From Neobacillus pocheonensis (lineage in GTDB: Bacteria > Bacillota > Bacilli > Bacillales > Cytobacillaceae), in the NCBI GenBank assembly GCA_023702235.1, contig JAMQCR010000001.1, positions 992,001-1,056,000 on the forward strand: a stretch of 64,000 nucleotides of DNA, written 5' to 3'. A program made the position numbers and the translations under genes. Below the pieces are notes generated by a model. That model saw only the letters and a program-made list of their open reading frames with translations. It had not been told where the DNA came from and did no database searches. This document shows, piece by piece, positions 48,058-57,261 of the stretch (the first letter of the stretch is position 1; the number at the start of each line of letters is the position of its first letter).

Positions 48058-48174
48058 ATGTGCTTTGGATATGGCGGATACGGCTACGGCGGTGGTTATG
48101 GCGGCAGCAGCTTTGTATTAATCGTAGTATTGTTCATTCTATTAATTATCGTACTTTCAAGTATGGTTTTTTAA
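48058..48174 (+). CDS. YjcZ-family small Gly/Tyr-rich spore protein
   Basis: A 38-residue protein: MCFGYGGYGYGGGYGGSS followed by the hydrophobic FVLIVVLFILLIIVLSSMVF. Gly-Tyr head plus one membrane helix is the YjcZ/SscA-type pattern of tiny proteins made late in sporulation. GGTGGTGA precedes the ATG. It is one of three such genes in 800 bases. Confidence 0.8.
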   Translation: MCFGYGGYGYGGGYGGSSFVLIVVLFILLIIVLSSMVF

Positions 48175-48217
48175 TATTTAATTAAAACTTGTTAAGCAAG
48201 TGCTGGAGGTGTTATAC

Positions 48218-48307
48218 ATGGGTGACGGTTTGAGAATGTCTTCTACTATAATCGTGGTACTGTTCATTCTTCTGATCATTGTTGGAACTTCTTTTATGGG
48301 CTACTAA
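48218..48307 (+). CDS. YjcZ-like small membrane peptide without Gly head
   Basis: A 29-residue peptide, MGDGLRMSSTIIVVLFILLI then IVGTSFMGY. It keeps the IVVLFILLII helix of the YjcZ family but almost none of the Gly/Tyr head. GGAGG lies seven bases upstream. A terminator follows. Confidence 0.7.
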   Translation: MGDGLRMSSTIIVVLFILLIIVGTSFMGY

Positions 48308-48311
48308 TTGT

Positions 48312-48353
48312 ACGGAACAAAGGGCAGGTTGAGTGTTAATCTGTCCTTTTGTC
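48312..48353 (+). terminator. Terminator after the 29-residue gene
   Basis: ACAAAGGGCAG and CTGTCCTTTTGT arms around AT-rich loop; the arm itself supplies the T-run. Confidence 0.65.
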
Positions 48354-48386
48354 ATAGATTCAGTAATGAAAGGAGGATGATAGAAC

Positions 48387-48515
48387 ATGGTTTTTTTCCC
48401 TGATGGATTTAGGAGAAGAAGGTTTTTCCCAATTGAAATCGAAATTGAAATCGAAAGAAGAAGACGCATTGAAATCGAAATCGAAATCGAAAGAAGAAGA
48501 CGTAGATTCTTTTAA
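48387..48515 (+). CDS. 42-residue charged repeat peptide, (IE)n-RRRR
   Basis: MVFFPDGFRRRRFFP is followed by IEIEIEIE, RRRR, again IEIEIEIE, and RRRRRFF. AAAGGAGG lies ten bases before the ATG and a strong terminator follows, so it looks like a real gene. Strictly alternating Ile/Glu should form an amphipathic beta strand, with blocks of Arg able to pair with Glu of a neighbour, the pattern of self-assembling beta-sheet peptides. It lies between YjcZ-type spore genes, so a coat or exosporium role is plausible (inference). No family recognised. The DNA repeat (GAAATCGAAATCGAA) could also expand by slippage. Confidence 0.65.
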   Translation: MVFFPDGFRRRRFFPIEIEIEIERRRRIEIEIEIERRRRRFF

Positions 48516-48544
48516 GCAAATGATTTAAATAATATATTGCGGAG

Positions 48545-48576
48545 TGAGGACGGCTTAATTTTACGCCGTCCTTTTG
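48545..48576 (+). terminator. Rho-independent terminator
   Basis: GAGGACGGC-ttaatttta-CGCCGTCC followed by TTTT. Confidence 0.85.
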
Positions 48577-48705
48577 ATTCGCTACATAACACAGATTTTG
48601 TAATATGTTATTGGCTTGTCCTCATAAAAACTAGGGAATTAGCCCTTCCGTCCTTAATTTCTCAGCATATTTTGTAAGGAAGAATTATAAAAGGAGGGCT
48701 ATGAA

Positions 48706-48855
48706 ATGTTTGGATACGGTGGATACGGCGGATATGGTGGTTGCGGTTGTGGTGGCTTTGGCTACGGCGGCGGTTGCGGTTTCGGCGGCGGTTTTGCGTT
48801 AATCGTTGTATTGTTTATATTGTTAATCATCGTTGGAGCAGTAATCTGTATTTAA
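48706..48855 (+). CDS. YjcZ-family small Gly/Cys-rich spore protein
   Basis: A 49-residue protein: MFGYGGYGGYGGCGCGGFGY, GGGCGFGGGF, then ALIVVLFILLIIVGAVICI. Same design as the gene at 48058 but with three Cys in the Gly head that could crosslink. AAGGAGGG lies about 8 bases before the ATG at 48706. A strong terminator follows. Confidence 0.85.
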   Translation: MFGYGGYGGYGGCGCGGFGYGGGCGFGGGFALIVVLFILLIIVGAVICI

Positions 48856-48879
48856 GTAAAAAGCAATCACGCTCATCTT

Positions 48880-48920
48880 AAAAACACAAAAAAAGCCCTT
48901 GTAGGGCTTTTTTGTGTTTG
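48880..48920 (+). terminator. Strong rho-independent terminator
   Basis: AAACACAAAAAAAGCCCT-tgt-AGGGCTTTTTTGTGTTT, a near-perfect long stem with internal A/T tracts, functional on both strands. Confidence 0.9.
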
Positions 48921-49072
48921 ATACTATTCCTTAGTAAGATGTATGTGCATGGTAATGTTATGGATTGGGTTTTGGCTAAACTCTAACTTATGTATCTGTT
49001 CATGTAAATAATCAATGGGTTAAGCCTTATTTTTGAGGAAGTTTTTGAACCAATTAAGAATTTTCATTTTAA

Positions 49073-49226
49073 ATCAAAACTTGTCCATTCACTTTTATTT
49101 TTGAGTGCATATATTGTTACTACCACCGAGCCAGCAACATAGATAGTTATACCTCCACGAGACGTTTGCAAGCATTGCAGACGTTTCTTCGCTTTTTTTT
49201 AGGCAAATCGTTGATTTTGTCCTAGA
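49073..49226. repeat. Duplicated segment, copy B
   Basis: Second copy of the segment at 47795-47960. On the minus strand, after the hairpin and GGAGG, one frame reads VAGSVVVTIYALKNKSEWTS then FDLKMKILNWFKNFLKNKA to a stop at 49020, a short hydrophobic-then-basic peptide. The two copies flank the block of small spore peptides. Confidence 0.5.
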
Positions 49227-49267
49227 TTATATGTTGTCCAATAGGGAAAGGAAATAAGATAAGAAGT

Positions 49268-49703
49268 GTTCCTCTTCTGAAGAATACCGTATCATTATTG
49301 GAACGTTATATTTTTGAAAATAAATTGGATAAACCATGGAAAAAAATATCCCCTATTTACAAACAACCAGCAAAACAAGCTAACCAAAGAAGGGGTTGCC
49401 TTCATTATTTCAAAATAAGTTGAATTAGCAAGGAATAAATCATCAATTGTACCTTCGAAAGTGAAACCTCATATGTTTCGTCACTCGAAGGCCATGCATT
49501 TACTACAAGCAGGGGTAAATCTCATATACATCCGTGATTTTCTTGGCCATGTTGATTTAAAAACTACAGAAATCTACGCCAGAACAGATACTGAGACGAA
49601 AAGAAAGGCAATTGAAAATGTTTATCCTGATTTGATTGATAGCAATCTTCCCGATTGGAATAAGGATCAGGCACTGCTTACTTGGCTGTCCGAATTAAAG
49701 TAG
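49268..49703 (+). pseudogene. Tn554-type tyrosine recombinase, C-terminal half, broken
   Basis: Joined frames read LLKNTVSLLERYIFENKLDK, FTNNQQNKLTKEGVAFIISK, then a TAA, then VELARNKSSIVPSKVKPHMF, RHSKAMHLLQAGVNLIYIRD, FLGHVDLKTTEIYARTDTET. These include the catalytic HxxR, the GH pair and Tyr nucleophile of site-specific recombinases from Tn554-like transposons. It has a one-base frameshift near 49355 and a nonsense codon near 49415 (probably TAC to TAA), and lacks the N-terminal half. Confidence 0.75.
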
Positions 49704-49710
49704 CTCAGAA

Positions 49711-49793
49711 ATTATGCAAAGTAAATGGAATATAAGCCCTGATAATTTATAGCTTTAGAAAGTTTACTTTGCATAATATTTTACTTTGCATAA
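49711..49793. repeat. 15-bp inverted and direct repeats, transposon-end like
   Basis: ATTATGCAAAGTAAA (49711-49725) is repeated inverted as TTTACTTTGCATAAT (49763-49777) and again as TTTACTTTGCATAA (49780-49793). The triple starts eight bases after the recombinase stop and ends where a reverse-transcriptase fragment begins. It probably represents element ends or the att core of the Tn554-like transposon. Confidence 0.55.
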
Positions 49794-50172
49794 GGTGGAG
49801 TTATATCTCCTGTACTAGCCAATGTTTACCTCCACTATGTCCTTGACCTATGGTTTGAGAAAAGGGTTAGGAAACAGTGCAAGGGACAAGCATACATAGT
49901 AAGATATGCAGATGATTTTGTTTGTTGTTTTCAATATAAGAGCGAAGCTCTGGTATTCTTTCAATCATTAAAGTTGAGATTAAAGAAGTTAAACTTAGAA
50001 ATAGCTGAGGATAAAACCAAAATTATTCCCTTCGGGAGGTTTGCGGAGAAAAACGCAAATCAAAAGGGTTGATGGTAAACCAGCAACCTTCGATTTCTTA
50101 GGCTTTACACACTATTGTGGGAAGAGTAAGCAAGGAAACTTCCGAGTAAAGAGGATTGATAGACTCTCAATA
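49794..50172 (+). pseudogene. Group II intron reverse transcriptase fragment
   Basis: The frame reads GGVISPVLANVYLHYVLDLW, then VRYADDFVCCFQYKSEA (the YADD active site of reverse transcriptases), LEIAEDKTKIIPFGRF, and after a one-base slip near 50058 RVDGKPATFDFLGFTHYCGK. N-terminal RT motifs, maturase and endonuclease parts are missing. The fragment starts exactly after the TTTACTTTGCATAA repeat, so it was cut by that insertion. Confidence 0.8.
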
Positions 50173-50209
50173 ACACCTATCAAAAATACATATTAAAAGA
50201 GGACGAAAA

Positions 50210-50782
50210 ATGATTTATGGATATGCTCGGGTAAGTACACAAGATCAAAATCTAGATAGCCAAATTGAACAACTTACAAAATATGGGGTAGACAAAATTT
50301 TGAAGGAGAAAATTAGTGGTGTTTCTAAGAAAAAGGCACAATTGGATGAACTCCTTTCCGAAATTGCTTCAGATGATACCTTGGTTGTAACGCGAATGGA
50401 TCGTCTTGGTCGAAATACTGTTCAACTACTGCAGTTAGTTGAGCAGCTTCGTGAAAGGAACATACATTTTGTTATCCTGTACTTAGGAATTGATACAAGG
50501 ACACCAACTGGTAAGTTCTTTTTAACTGTAATGGCAGCATTTAGTGAACTAGATCGAGTCATGATTAAAGAAAAGCAACGCTCAGGAATTAAATTGGCGA
50601 AGCAAAAGGGCAAATATCGAGGAAGGGTAAAAAAATATACACATAAACATCCAGGAATGATTCATGCCATTGAATTACGAAAAACAACAGATAAAACCGT
50701 AAAGGAAATTTGTGCAATTACAGGAGTCAGTCAGGCAGCGTTTTATCGCAAGCTAAAGGAAATGGAAGAAGAAAAATTATAA
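50210..50782 (+). CDS. Tn3-type resolvase/invertase (serine recombinase)
   Basis: A 190-residue small serine recombinase: MIYGYARVSTQDQNLDSQIE with the nucleophile Ser in RVS, TRMDRLGRNTVQLL, TGKFFLTVMAAFSELDR, and a C-terminal HTH (ICAITGVSQAAFYRKLKEM). AAGAGGAC precedes the ATG. Full length, so probably active. It resolves transposon cointegrates or inverts DNA; no partner transposase is in the window. Confidence 0.9.
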   Translation: MIYGYARVSTQDQNLDSQIEQLTKYGVDKILKEKISGVSKKKAQLDELLSEIASDDTLVVTRMDRLGRNTVQLLQLVEQLRERNIHFVILYLGIDTRTPTGKFFLTVMAAFSELDRVMIKEKQRSGIKLAKQKGKYRGRVKKYTHKHPGMIHAIELRKTTDKTVKEICAITGVSQAAFYRKLKEMEEEKL

Positions 50783-51495
50783 AAATTGGAAAATATTTCA
50801 CATGTGGCCCCTCAATCTGCGAATCGTTTCCGTACCCTTCTACTCCCTCAGTTTGATACGAATATCTCTCGAATGCTCACTTATTCACAGGATTTCATAA
50901 CCCTTGTAATTGGATTTACAGGTAAAGGAAATGAGTTCAGATCAGTTCGACTGCGTGAAGGCATAGTTAAATAAAGGAGTCAGCTACCACTCATATTTCA
51001 CCATATAATGTACATCTCCACGCCGCCCCTGGAGGCTTTCCCTCTAATGCCTCAACGGGGTGGAGGTCAAAAGTTCGGAATAACATGAGTGTACCCTTTT
51101 CATTGAAACCAAGCTCACCTAATATAATGCCATTTTCATTAAATCCCCAAGGCGTCCGGTAGGCGGTCGACGACTCATGCATGGTGTGCTTTATCTCCTA
51201 GGCCGCGAAGAGAGGTACGGTTATTTATTTGTTCATGTCACTTGCACTTCCTCTTTCTGAGCCAGCTGAATGAATCGATAGCCCATTCCCCTAATTTATC
51301 TGCAATGCCCCGATCATAGTCATTACTCAATCTAGTTAAACGACCTTCCAAAGTGGTGCTGCCTGGCTATATTTCTCATGAAGTATATTTCATATTATCT
51401 AAAGAAAAAAGGCATTTTTATTAGGACAACATTCTTACGCGATACGTATGATACAGTGTAAAAATCACAGGAAATTTTAAGGGGGAAAATTCATT
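50783..51495. other. Gap before CotB-like gene
   Basis: No gene supported. A minus-strand frame at 50991..51182 (63 residues, for example GELGFNEKGTLMLFRTFDLH) lies in a GC-richer patch but lacks a ribosome-binding site. Near 51440-51465 the sequence CGTATGATACAG-tGTAAA resembles one upstream of the paralogous gene at 34863 (CATATAAATACAG-aGTAAA), a possible shared mother-cell promoter element. Confidence 0.4.
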
Positions 51496-52083
51496 ATGAA
51501 CAAAGATTTTATGAAGGATAGGGTGGGGAAAGTAATTAAAATTGATCGTGGTGGCCCAGAGTCACGATTGGGATTGTTAATGGATGTTAATGATGACCAT
51601 ATCGTTTTGCTTACAGAAGTAGATGGGATTGTTTATTATAGTACGCAGCATATTAAAAGCGTGACCGAGTATACAAAGGAACCAATGCAATTAAACATTG
51701 AGGTTCATAAAGATTTAAACTATAAAACAGCTGTAAATTTCAAAGAACTGCTTGACTCTCTGAAGTTTCAATGGGTAAGGATTAATCGGGGGGGTCCTGA
51801 AAAGATGGAGGGTATCCTTACTGATGTAAATGATCATTGTGTTACTTTGGTCAGTAAAGAGGAAGTTGTCCGTCATTCATTATTCCACCTCCGTAATGTG
51901 AGCTACGGATTAATAATTGAAAAGGCTAAAGATGAAAACTCCCAGAATCAAAGAAACAGCGAGGCAAATATGGACAAGTCCAAAAAAACTAGAGGAAGCC
52001 AACGTGTTGTAAAAAACGTTATCGATGAATCTTACACAAAAGATAGATCGCAGCGAATCCAAGATTTGCTAGATCAGCTATGA
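51496..52083 (+). CDS. CotB-like spore coat protein, copy 2
   Basis: A 195-residue protein: GKVIKIDRGGPESRLGLLMD, IVYYSTQHIKSVTEYTKEPM, FQWVRINRGGPEKMEGILTD, EVVRHSLFHLRNVSYG, and a polar tail (EKAKDENSQNQRNSEANMDK) ending RSQRIQDLLDQL. The RGGPE repeats are those of CotB, but the long Ser-rich tail of B. subtilis CotB is replaced by a short Lys/Asn/Ser tail. ATG with AAGGGGG ten bases upstream. It stands 110 bases before the giant repeat protein, pointing to a joint spore-surface role. Paralog of the minus-strand copy at 34450. Confidence 0.85.
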   Translation: MNKDFMKDRVGKVIKIDRGGPESRLGLLMDVNDDHIVLLTEVDGIVYYSTQHIKSVTEYTKEPMQLNIEVHKDLNYKTAVNFKELLDSLKFQWVRINRGGPEKMEGILTDVNDHCVTLVSKEEVVRHSLFHLRNVSYGLIIEKAKDENSQNQRNSEANMDKSKKTRGSQRVVKNVIDESYTKDRSQRIQDLLDQL

Positions 52084-52194
52084 CAATCCGTAAGAAAAAA
52101 TTTAGAAAAAAATAAAATAAGTCTATATCCCCCAAACCTCTTCTTACTTAACTGAATATTATATGTTTGATAACTTGATAAAGGGGCGTGAAAA

Positions 52195-54707
52195 ATGGGA
52201 CCTAACGATGATTTACAAAAACTTTTGCGAATTATCGAAAAAATAAGGAATGAAATTAACAACTCTAAAGGTTCACAAGAGGTATTAAATATTTTAGAAG
52301 AAATACGTGAAGAAATAGACGAATTGGAAGAGGACTTTGAAAAGGTATTACATTTTTTTAAAAAATTTTTGGAAGAAATACACCATACTAAACATGATCT
52401 TAAAGAAATAAAGCATGAAATCGAAGAAATTGAAAAAATTCTTAAAAATCCTTCCTTTGGGTTAAAAGAAATCAAGTCCGAAATTCGAGCTATTGAGAGT
52501 GCCATCTTCAGCCCAACCTTCGGCTTACAGGAAATCAAGTCCGAAATCGCTGCCATTGAAAGTGCGATCTTTAACCCATCGTTCGGTTTACAAGAAATTA
52601 AGTCCGAAGTTGCTAACATTGAAAGTATTGTATCCAATCTTTCCTTTGGATCAATTATCAGCATCTTAACGAATCCGTCTTTCGGCTTACAGGAAATCAA
52701 ATCCGAAGTTGCTGCTATCGAAAGTGCGATCTTTAACCCATCGTTCGGTTTACAAGAAATTAAGTCCGAAGTTGCTAACATTGAAAGTATTGTATCCAAT
52801 CTTTCCTTTGGATCAATTATCAGCATCTTAACGAATCCGTCTTTGGATTGCAGGAAATCAAATCCGAGGTCGCTGCCATTGAAAGTGCGATCTTCAATCC
52901 ATCCTTCGGTTTACAAGAAATTAAGTCCGAAGTCGCCAACATCGAAAGCATTATTTCCAATCTTTCTCTTGGTGTAATTGTCAGCATCTTAAACAATCCG
53001 TCCTTTGGCTTGCAGGAAATCAAATCCGAAGTCGCTGCTATCGAAAGTGCAATCTTTAATCCATCCTTCGGTTTAGAGGAAATCAAGTCCGAAGTCGCCA
53101 ACATCGAAAGTGCGATCTTCAATCCGTCCTTTGGCTTACAGGAAATCAAGTCTGAAGTCGCTGCCATCGAAAGTGCCATCTTCAATCCATCCTTCGGTTT
53201 ACAAGAAATTAAGTCCGAAGTCGCCAACATCGAAAGCATTATTTCCAATCTTTCTCTAGGTGTAATTGTCAGCATCTTAAACAATCCGTCTTTTGGTTTG
53301 CAGGAAATCAAGTCCGAAGTCACTGCTATCGAAAGTGCGATTTTTAACCCATCGTTCGGTTTACAAGAAATTAAGTCTGAAGTTGCCGCAATTGAAAGTG
53401 CGATCTTTAATCCATCCTTCGGTTTAGAGGAAATCAAGTCCGAAGTCGCCAACATCGAAAGCATTATTTCCAATCTTTCTCTTGGTGTAATTGTCAGCAT
53501 CTTAAACAATCCGTCCTTTGGCTTGCAGGAAATCAAATCTGAAGTCGCTGCTATCGAAAGTGCGATTTTTAACCCATCGTTCGGTTTACAAGAAATTAAG
53601 TCCGAAGTCGCCAACATTGAAAGTATTGTATCCAATCTTTCCTTGGGATCAATTATCAGCATCTTAACGAATCCGTCTTTTGGCTTGCAGGAAATCAAAT
53701 CCGAGGTCGCTGCCATTGAAAGTGCGATCTTTAACCCGTCGTTTGGTTTACAAGAGATCAAGTCCGAAGTCGCCGCGATTGAAAGTGCGATCTTTAATCC
53801 ATCGTTTGGTTTACAAGAGATCAAATCCGAAGTCGCTGCCATTGAAAGTGCCATCTTTAACCCGTCGTTTGGTTTACAAGAGATCAAGTCCGAAGTCGCC
53901 GCGATTGAAAGTGCGATCTTTAATCCATCCTTTGGCTTGCAGGAAATCAAATCTGAAGTCGCTGCCATTGAAAGTGCGATCTTTAATCCATCCTTTGGCT
54001 TACAGGAAATCAAATCCGAAGTCGCTGCCATCGAAAGTGCCATCTTTAACCCGTCGTTTGGTTTACAAGAGATCAAGTCCGAAGTCGCCGCGATTGAAAG
54101 TGCCATCTTTAATCCATCCTTTGGCTTGCAGGAAATCAAATCTGAAGTCGCTGCCATCGAAAGTGCGATCTTTAATCCATCCTTTGGCTTACAGGAAATC
54201 AAATCTGAAGTCGCTGCCATCGAAAGTGCCATCTTCAATCCAACCTTTGGCTTACTGGATATCAAATCCGAAATTCGGGCAATTGAAAGTGCTATCTTCA
54301 GCCCTACCTTTGGATTACTGGAAATCAAATCTGAAATTCGGGCGATCGAAAGTAAATTGGGGATTGCCAATGACAATTTCACCACTGGTCCGTTCTTTAC
54401 TTCCGGAGCAGGTACAATCAGGATTAAAGTATTAAATAATACTTTAACAACTCAAACTGTTACGATCAATGTATTAGCTGGTCAAAATAACCCTCGAACT
54501 TGCACACCGATTACATTAACTGTTCCTGCTTGCAGCATCAGGGATACTACGTTCGGTATAAATAATAATACAAATTATGAAGTCCGATTCCTTGGACTTA
54601 AACCTGGAATGTATGGGTGGGTCGGTGATAACTCTGGAAAGGATGCTACATTACTATTCCGCCACAGCGACCTTTCACCTCTACTCGGGGACTGTCCAAA
54701 TTGTTAA
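52195..54707 (+). pseudogene. Large 21-residue-repeat surface protein, one frameshift
   Basis: The corrected protein has about 837 residues. An N-terminal charged coiled coil (residues 1-80, NILEEIREEIDELEEDFEKV) leads into about 27 tandem units of 21 residues of the type NPSFGLQEIKSEVAAIES plus AIF; six units carry an extra 12 residues (NLSLGVIVSILN type). A C-terminal beta-like domain follows (TTGPFFTSGAGTIRIKVLNN ... ACSIRDTTFG ... LLGDCPNC). The frame breaks near 52842 where TTTT has become TTT. No signal peptide is seen, as for coat and exosporium proteins. It lies between a CotB-like gene and a glycosylation cluster. Its closest visible relative in the window is the C-terminal region's likeness to the protein at 29859. 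Confidence 0.8.
52450..54350 (+). repeat. Tandem 63-bp DNA repeat array
   Basis: About 27 copies of a 63-bp unit (some extended to about 96-99 bp) encode the repeats of the large surface protein. Nine nearly identical units run without interruption from about 53670 to 54237. The first, second and last units (SPTFGL, IRAIES variants) are the most diverged, the usual sign of array growth by unequal exchange in the middle. The minus strand is also free of stops over 520 codons, which is a by-product of the repeat. Confidence 0.9.
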
Positions 54708-54875
54708 TGACTTTAATAAGTGTTTTATAATTAATCGGCAGAAGAACATTAACCATTATTTTAGAAATATTTTATTAACTTGACATGAGCTCATCCACTT
54801 GGGTGGGCTCTTGCTTTCACACAAAAATATTCCTTTTGAATATTTTAAACGAGAGGAAAAAATGAGGTGATATTT

Positions 54876-55988
54876 TTGATAGGCATAAGTCTATGCATGA
54901 TCGTGAAAAACGAAGAAAAAATGTTAGGGACTTGTTTAGATAGTGTAAAGGACCTTGTGGACGAGATTGTAATTGTGGATACAGGTTCAAAAGACAATAC
55001 CAAGGAGATTGCGCGGCAATATACTGACTTAATTTATGATTTTGAATGGGTTGGTGATTTTGCAGTTGCCAGAAATTTTGCTTTTTCAAGAGGAACGAAA
55101 GACTATTTAATGTGGTTAGATGCCGATGATGTATTATTGCCTAAAGACCGAGATAAATTTCTCGAGTTAAAGAAATCATTGAATCCAGAAGTCGATGTAG
55201 TGATTATGAATTATAATCTTGGGGTAGATGAAAATGGTTTGCCTAAGGTACAATTCAGACGTGAGCGACTTATCAAAAGAAGCAGGAATTACCCATGGGT
55301 AGAACCTGTTCATGAATATGTTTTATTTAACTATAGCCATAAAATCCTATATTCGGATATTGGGATTACGCATCGGCAAAGAGATAACAGAATAACAGAC
55401 CGAAATTTAAAAATTATTGAAAATATATTGGAGAACAAGGGCGTTTTAAACTCGAGGCAATTGTACTATTATGGCAGAGAACTTACAGCCAATAAAAGAT
55501 ATAAGGAAGCAATTGTTGCATTCAATGTGTTCTTAATGAAAGATACTGAGCAATCTACCTCCTTTTACTTAACAGCATTTCAGGACCTATACCACTGCTA
55601 CATCGAATTAAATGATAAAGAAAATGCGATTAAATCCCTTCTAAGAAGCTTTGAATATATTCCCCCTCGAGCTGAAATTGTCTGCAAAATTGCCTATTTT
55701 TATAAGGAGCAGGGGAAAATATCAAATGCCATTTCTTGGTTTCAAATTGCCTTAAACCTAACAAAACCGAACGAAGATCTTGGCTATATGGCGGAGGACC
55801 TTTGGGGATTTATACCTGCAACGGAGCTGACAACGATTTACTTAATGCAGGGTAACATAAAAGATGCTGTATTTTATTTAAAGAAAGCATCTGAATTCAA
55901 ACCATCCCACCCAATCCTTCAAAAATTATTGCTTTATATAAAATATAAAATCGGGCAATTTACAGAGGAGGGAGCACTTACTGGTTGA
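54876..55988 (+). CDS. GT2 glycosyltransferase with TPR-like tail (SunS-like)
   Basis: A 370-residue protein: GISLCMIVKNEEKMLGTCLD, VIVDTGSKDNT, FAVARNFAFSRG and the metal-binding LDADD (MWLDADDVLLP), then a helical repeat part (residues about 190-360; RYKEAIVAFNVFLMKD, ISNAISWFQIALNL). This is the layout of peptide or protein glycosyltransferases such as SunS. TTG 54876 has GAGGTG six bases upstream; GTG 54867 is an alternative. It directly follows the repeat protein, which is rich in Ser, Thr and Asn and a natural acceptor (inference). Confidence 0.85.
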   Translation: MIGISLCMIVKNEEKMLGTCLDSVKDLVDEIVIVDTGSKDNTKEIARQYTDLIYDFEWVGDFAVARNFAFSRGTKDYLMWLDADDVLLPKDRDKFLELKKSLNPEVDVVIMNYNLGVDENGLPKVQFRRERLIKRSRNYPWVEPVHEYVLFNYSHKILYSDIGITHRQRDNRITDRNLKIIENILENKGVLNSRQLYYYGRELTANKRYKEAIVAFNVFLMKDTEQSTSFYLTAFQDLYHCYIELNDKENAIKSLLRSFEYIPPRAEIVCKIAYFYKEQGKISNAISWFQIALNLTKPNEDLGYMAEDLWGFIPATELTTIYLMQGNIKDAVFYLKKASEFKPSHPILQKLLLYIKYKIGQFTEEGALTG

Positions 55989-56017
55989 AACATTTAGCTT
56001 ATCCTGAACACAAAAAT

Positions 56018-56060
56018 GAAAACGAGACGTTCTAAGAGGAATGATTCTCGTTTTTCTTTT
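56018..56060 (+). terminator. Rho-independent terminator
   Basis: GAAAACGAGA and TTCTCGTTTTT arms with an 18-base loop, then T-rich sequence. Confidence 0.7.
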
Positions 56061-56466
56061 TATAGAAATTCTTTTATAAAGTTAAGTGGCCCCCAAAAGT
56101 CTTAAGTAATACAGAGTTAATATACGTATCCTAATATTCCCACACTTCCCTCACAAGACAGGTACCTTTTCCTTGCCATTCTAAATTAAACTTCACGCTC
56201 CGTCACTTTGTTTAAGAAAAATTGTAACCTATTGGAATTATGTAAGCCCATGTATATCACAACATATATTGGTAAAGTTTTTTGTAACGCATGTGTTGAA
56301 TAAGGCTGTCAAGTATCGCTCAATCCTTAACGTCATATATATATATGGGAGACATTCATAGGCGAGATCCCGTTATTTAAGGGGGGCTCTAAAGTGTTCC
56401 ATGAATTCTCTAATAATACTAAAAAACGGAAAGGTAAAAAGGAAAACATATAGGAGAGATGCTTGA
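56061..56466. other. Intergenic stretch before methyltransferase
   Basis: No gene seen. AT-rich, with a TATATATATA tract near 56335-56345 and a GGGGGG at 56382. A promoter for the glycosylation genes should lie here; none is certain. GGAGAG precedes the next start. Confidence 0.4.
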
Positions 56467-57261
56467 ATGTTTCAGAAGAAAATATGGGATAATTTGTGGG
56501 CGGAAAAAGAATTCTCCGACTGGGATAGCAGTTCTCAGAATATTTACGACTCCATCATAAAAGAAGCAGGGAAATTAGAAGGGAAAAAAATATTAGAAGC
56601 AGGTTCTGGCACTGGAAGGATAAGTTTAAGGTTTGCGATGGAAGGTGCGGATGTAACTTTATTAGATTTTTCGGAAATTGCTATCGAACAGTCAAAAGAA
56701 AGATTTAATAAAAGAAACTTAAAAGCTGAATTTATTACATGCGACATCATGAATATGAAGGATATCCCTGATAATACCTATGATGTCGTATGGAATGCAG
56801 GAGTCTTGGAGCATTTTGATAAAAACCAGTTGTGTTCTTCCATAACAGAAATGAAGCGTATATTAAAACCCGATGGCATTCTTATCACGATAAATCCAAA
56901 TGCTAAGTGTTTATTATACAGGATTGGGAAATGGTATATGGAGAAAACCAATCAATGGAGTTATGGACAAGAACTCCCCATTTACACATTAAAAGAAATA
57001 GGCGAGGAATTAGGACTATCTTTATTAGATGAATATTCAATCGGTTTTAAAGAAAGTCTCGATTTTTTTTCTTTTTTGCCGGAATCCCAACTTGTAAGAG
57101 ATGCATTTGGAAATGGTTTGCACAATTATCCGACAAAGAAAAGGCAGAAATTGAGGGATATTTATTGGTATCTGTCTTTAAGGCAGATTCAATTAGACGA
57201 AATAGAGAGAAAAATTATTACAACCACATACGTGAAGAAAAAGAAAAAGATACTGTATTAA
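56467..57261 (+). CDS. Class I SAM methyltransferase, possibly fused to next gene
   Basis: A 264-residue protein with SAM motifs: ILEAGSGTGRISLRFAMEGA (motif I), VTLLDFSEIAI (motif II), ITCDIMNMKDI, and YDVVWNAGVLEHF (motif IV). Probably modifies a sugar or other small acceptor of the glycan made by neighbours. Near 57210-57214 there is an A5 run; adding one A would join this frame to the next protein (ERKNYYNHIREEKEKDTVLM), giving a methyltransferase-glycosyltransferase fusion of about 817 residues. As it stands the C-terminus (TTTYVKKKKKILY) is a frameshift tail. Confidence 0.8.
   Translation: MFQKKIWDNLWAEKEFSDWDSSSQNIYDSIIKEAGKLEGKKILEAGSGTGRISLRFAMEGADVTLLDFSEIAIEQSKERFNKRNLKAEFITCDIMNMKDIPDNTYDVVWNAGVLEHFDKNQLCSSITEMKRILKPDGILITINPNAKCLLYRIGKWYMEKTNQWSYGQELPIYTLKEIGEELGLSLLDEYSIGFKESLDFFSFLPESQLVRDAFGNGLHNYPTKKRQKLRDIYWYLSLRQIQLDEIERKIITTTYVKKKKKILY

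Noticed and set aside
50991..51182. 63-codon minus-strand frame in a GC-richer patch
   Set aside because: No ribosome-binding site and no recognisable family; may be debris of a mobile element.
53000..54300. Regular 63-bp units considered as a CRISPR array
   Set aside because: Units are coding, contiguous and without unique spacers; they encode a repeat protein.
52820..54385. 521-codon open frame on the minus strand, antisense to the repeat protein
   Set aside because: It mirrors the tandem repeat; regular codon composition leaves no stops in the opposite strand. No ribosome-binding site and no independent domain.
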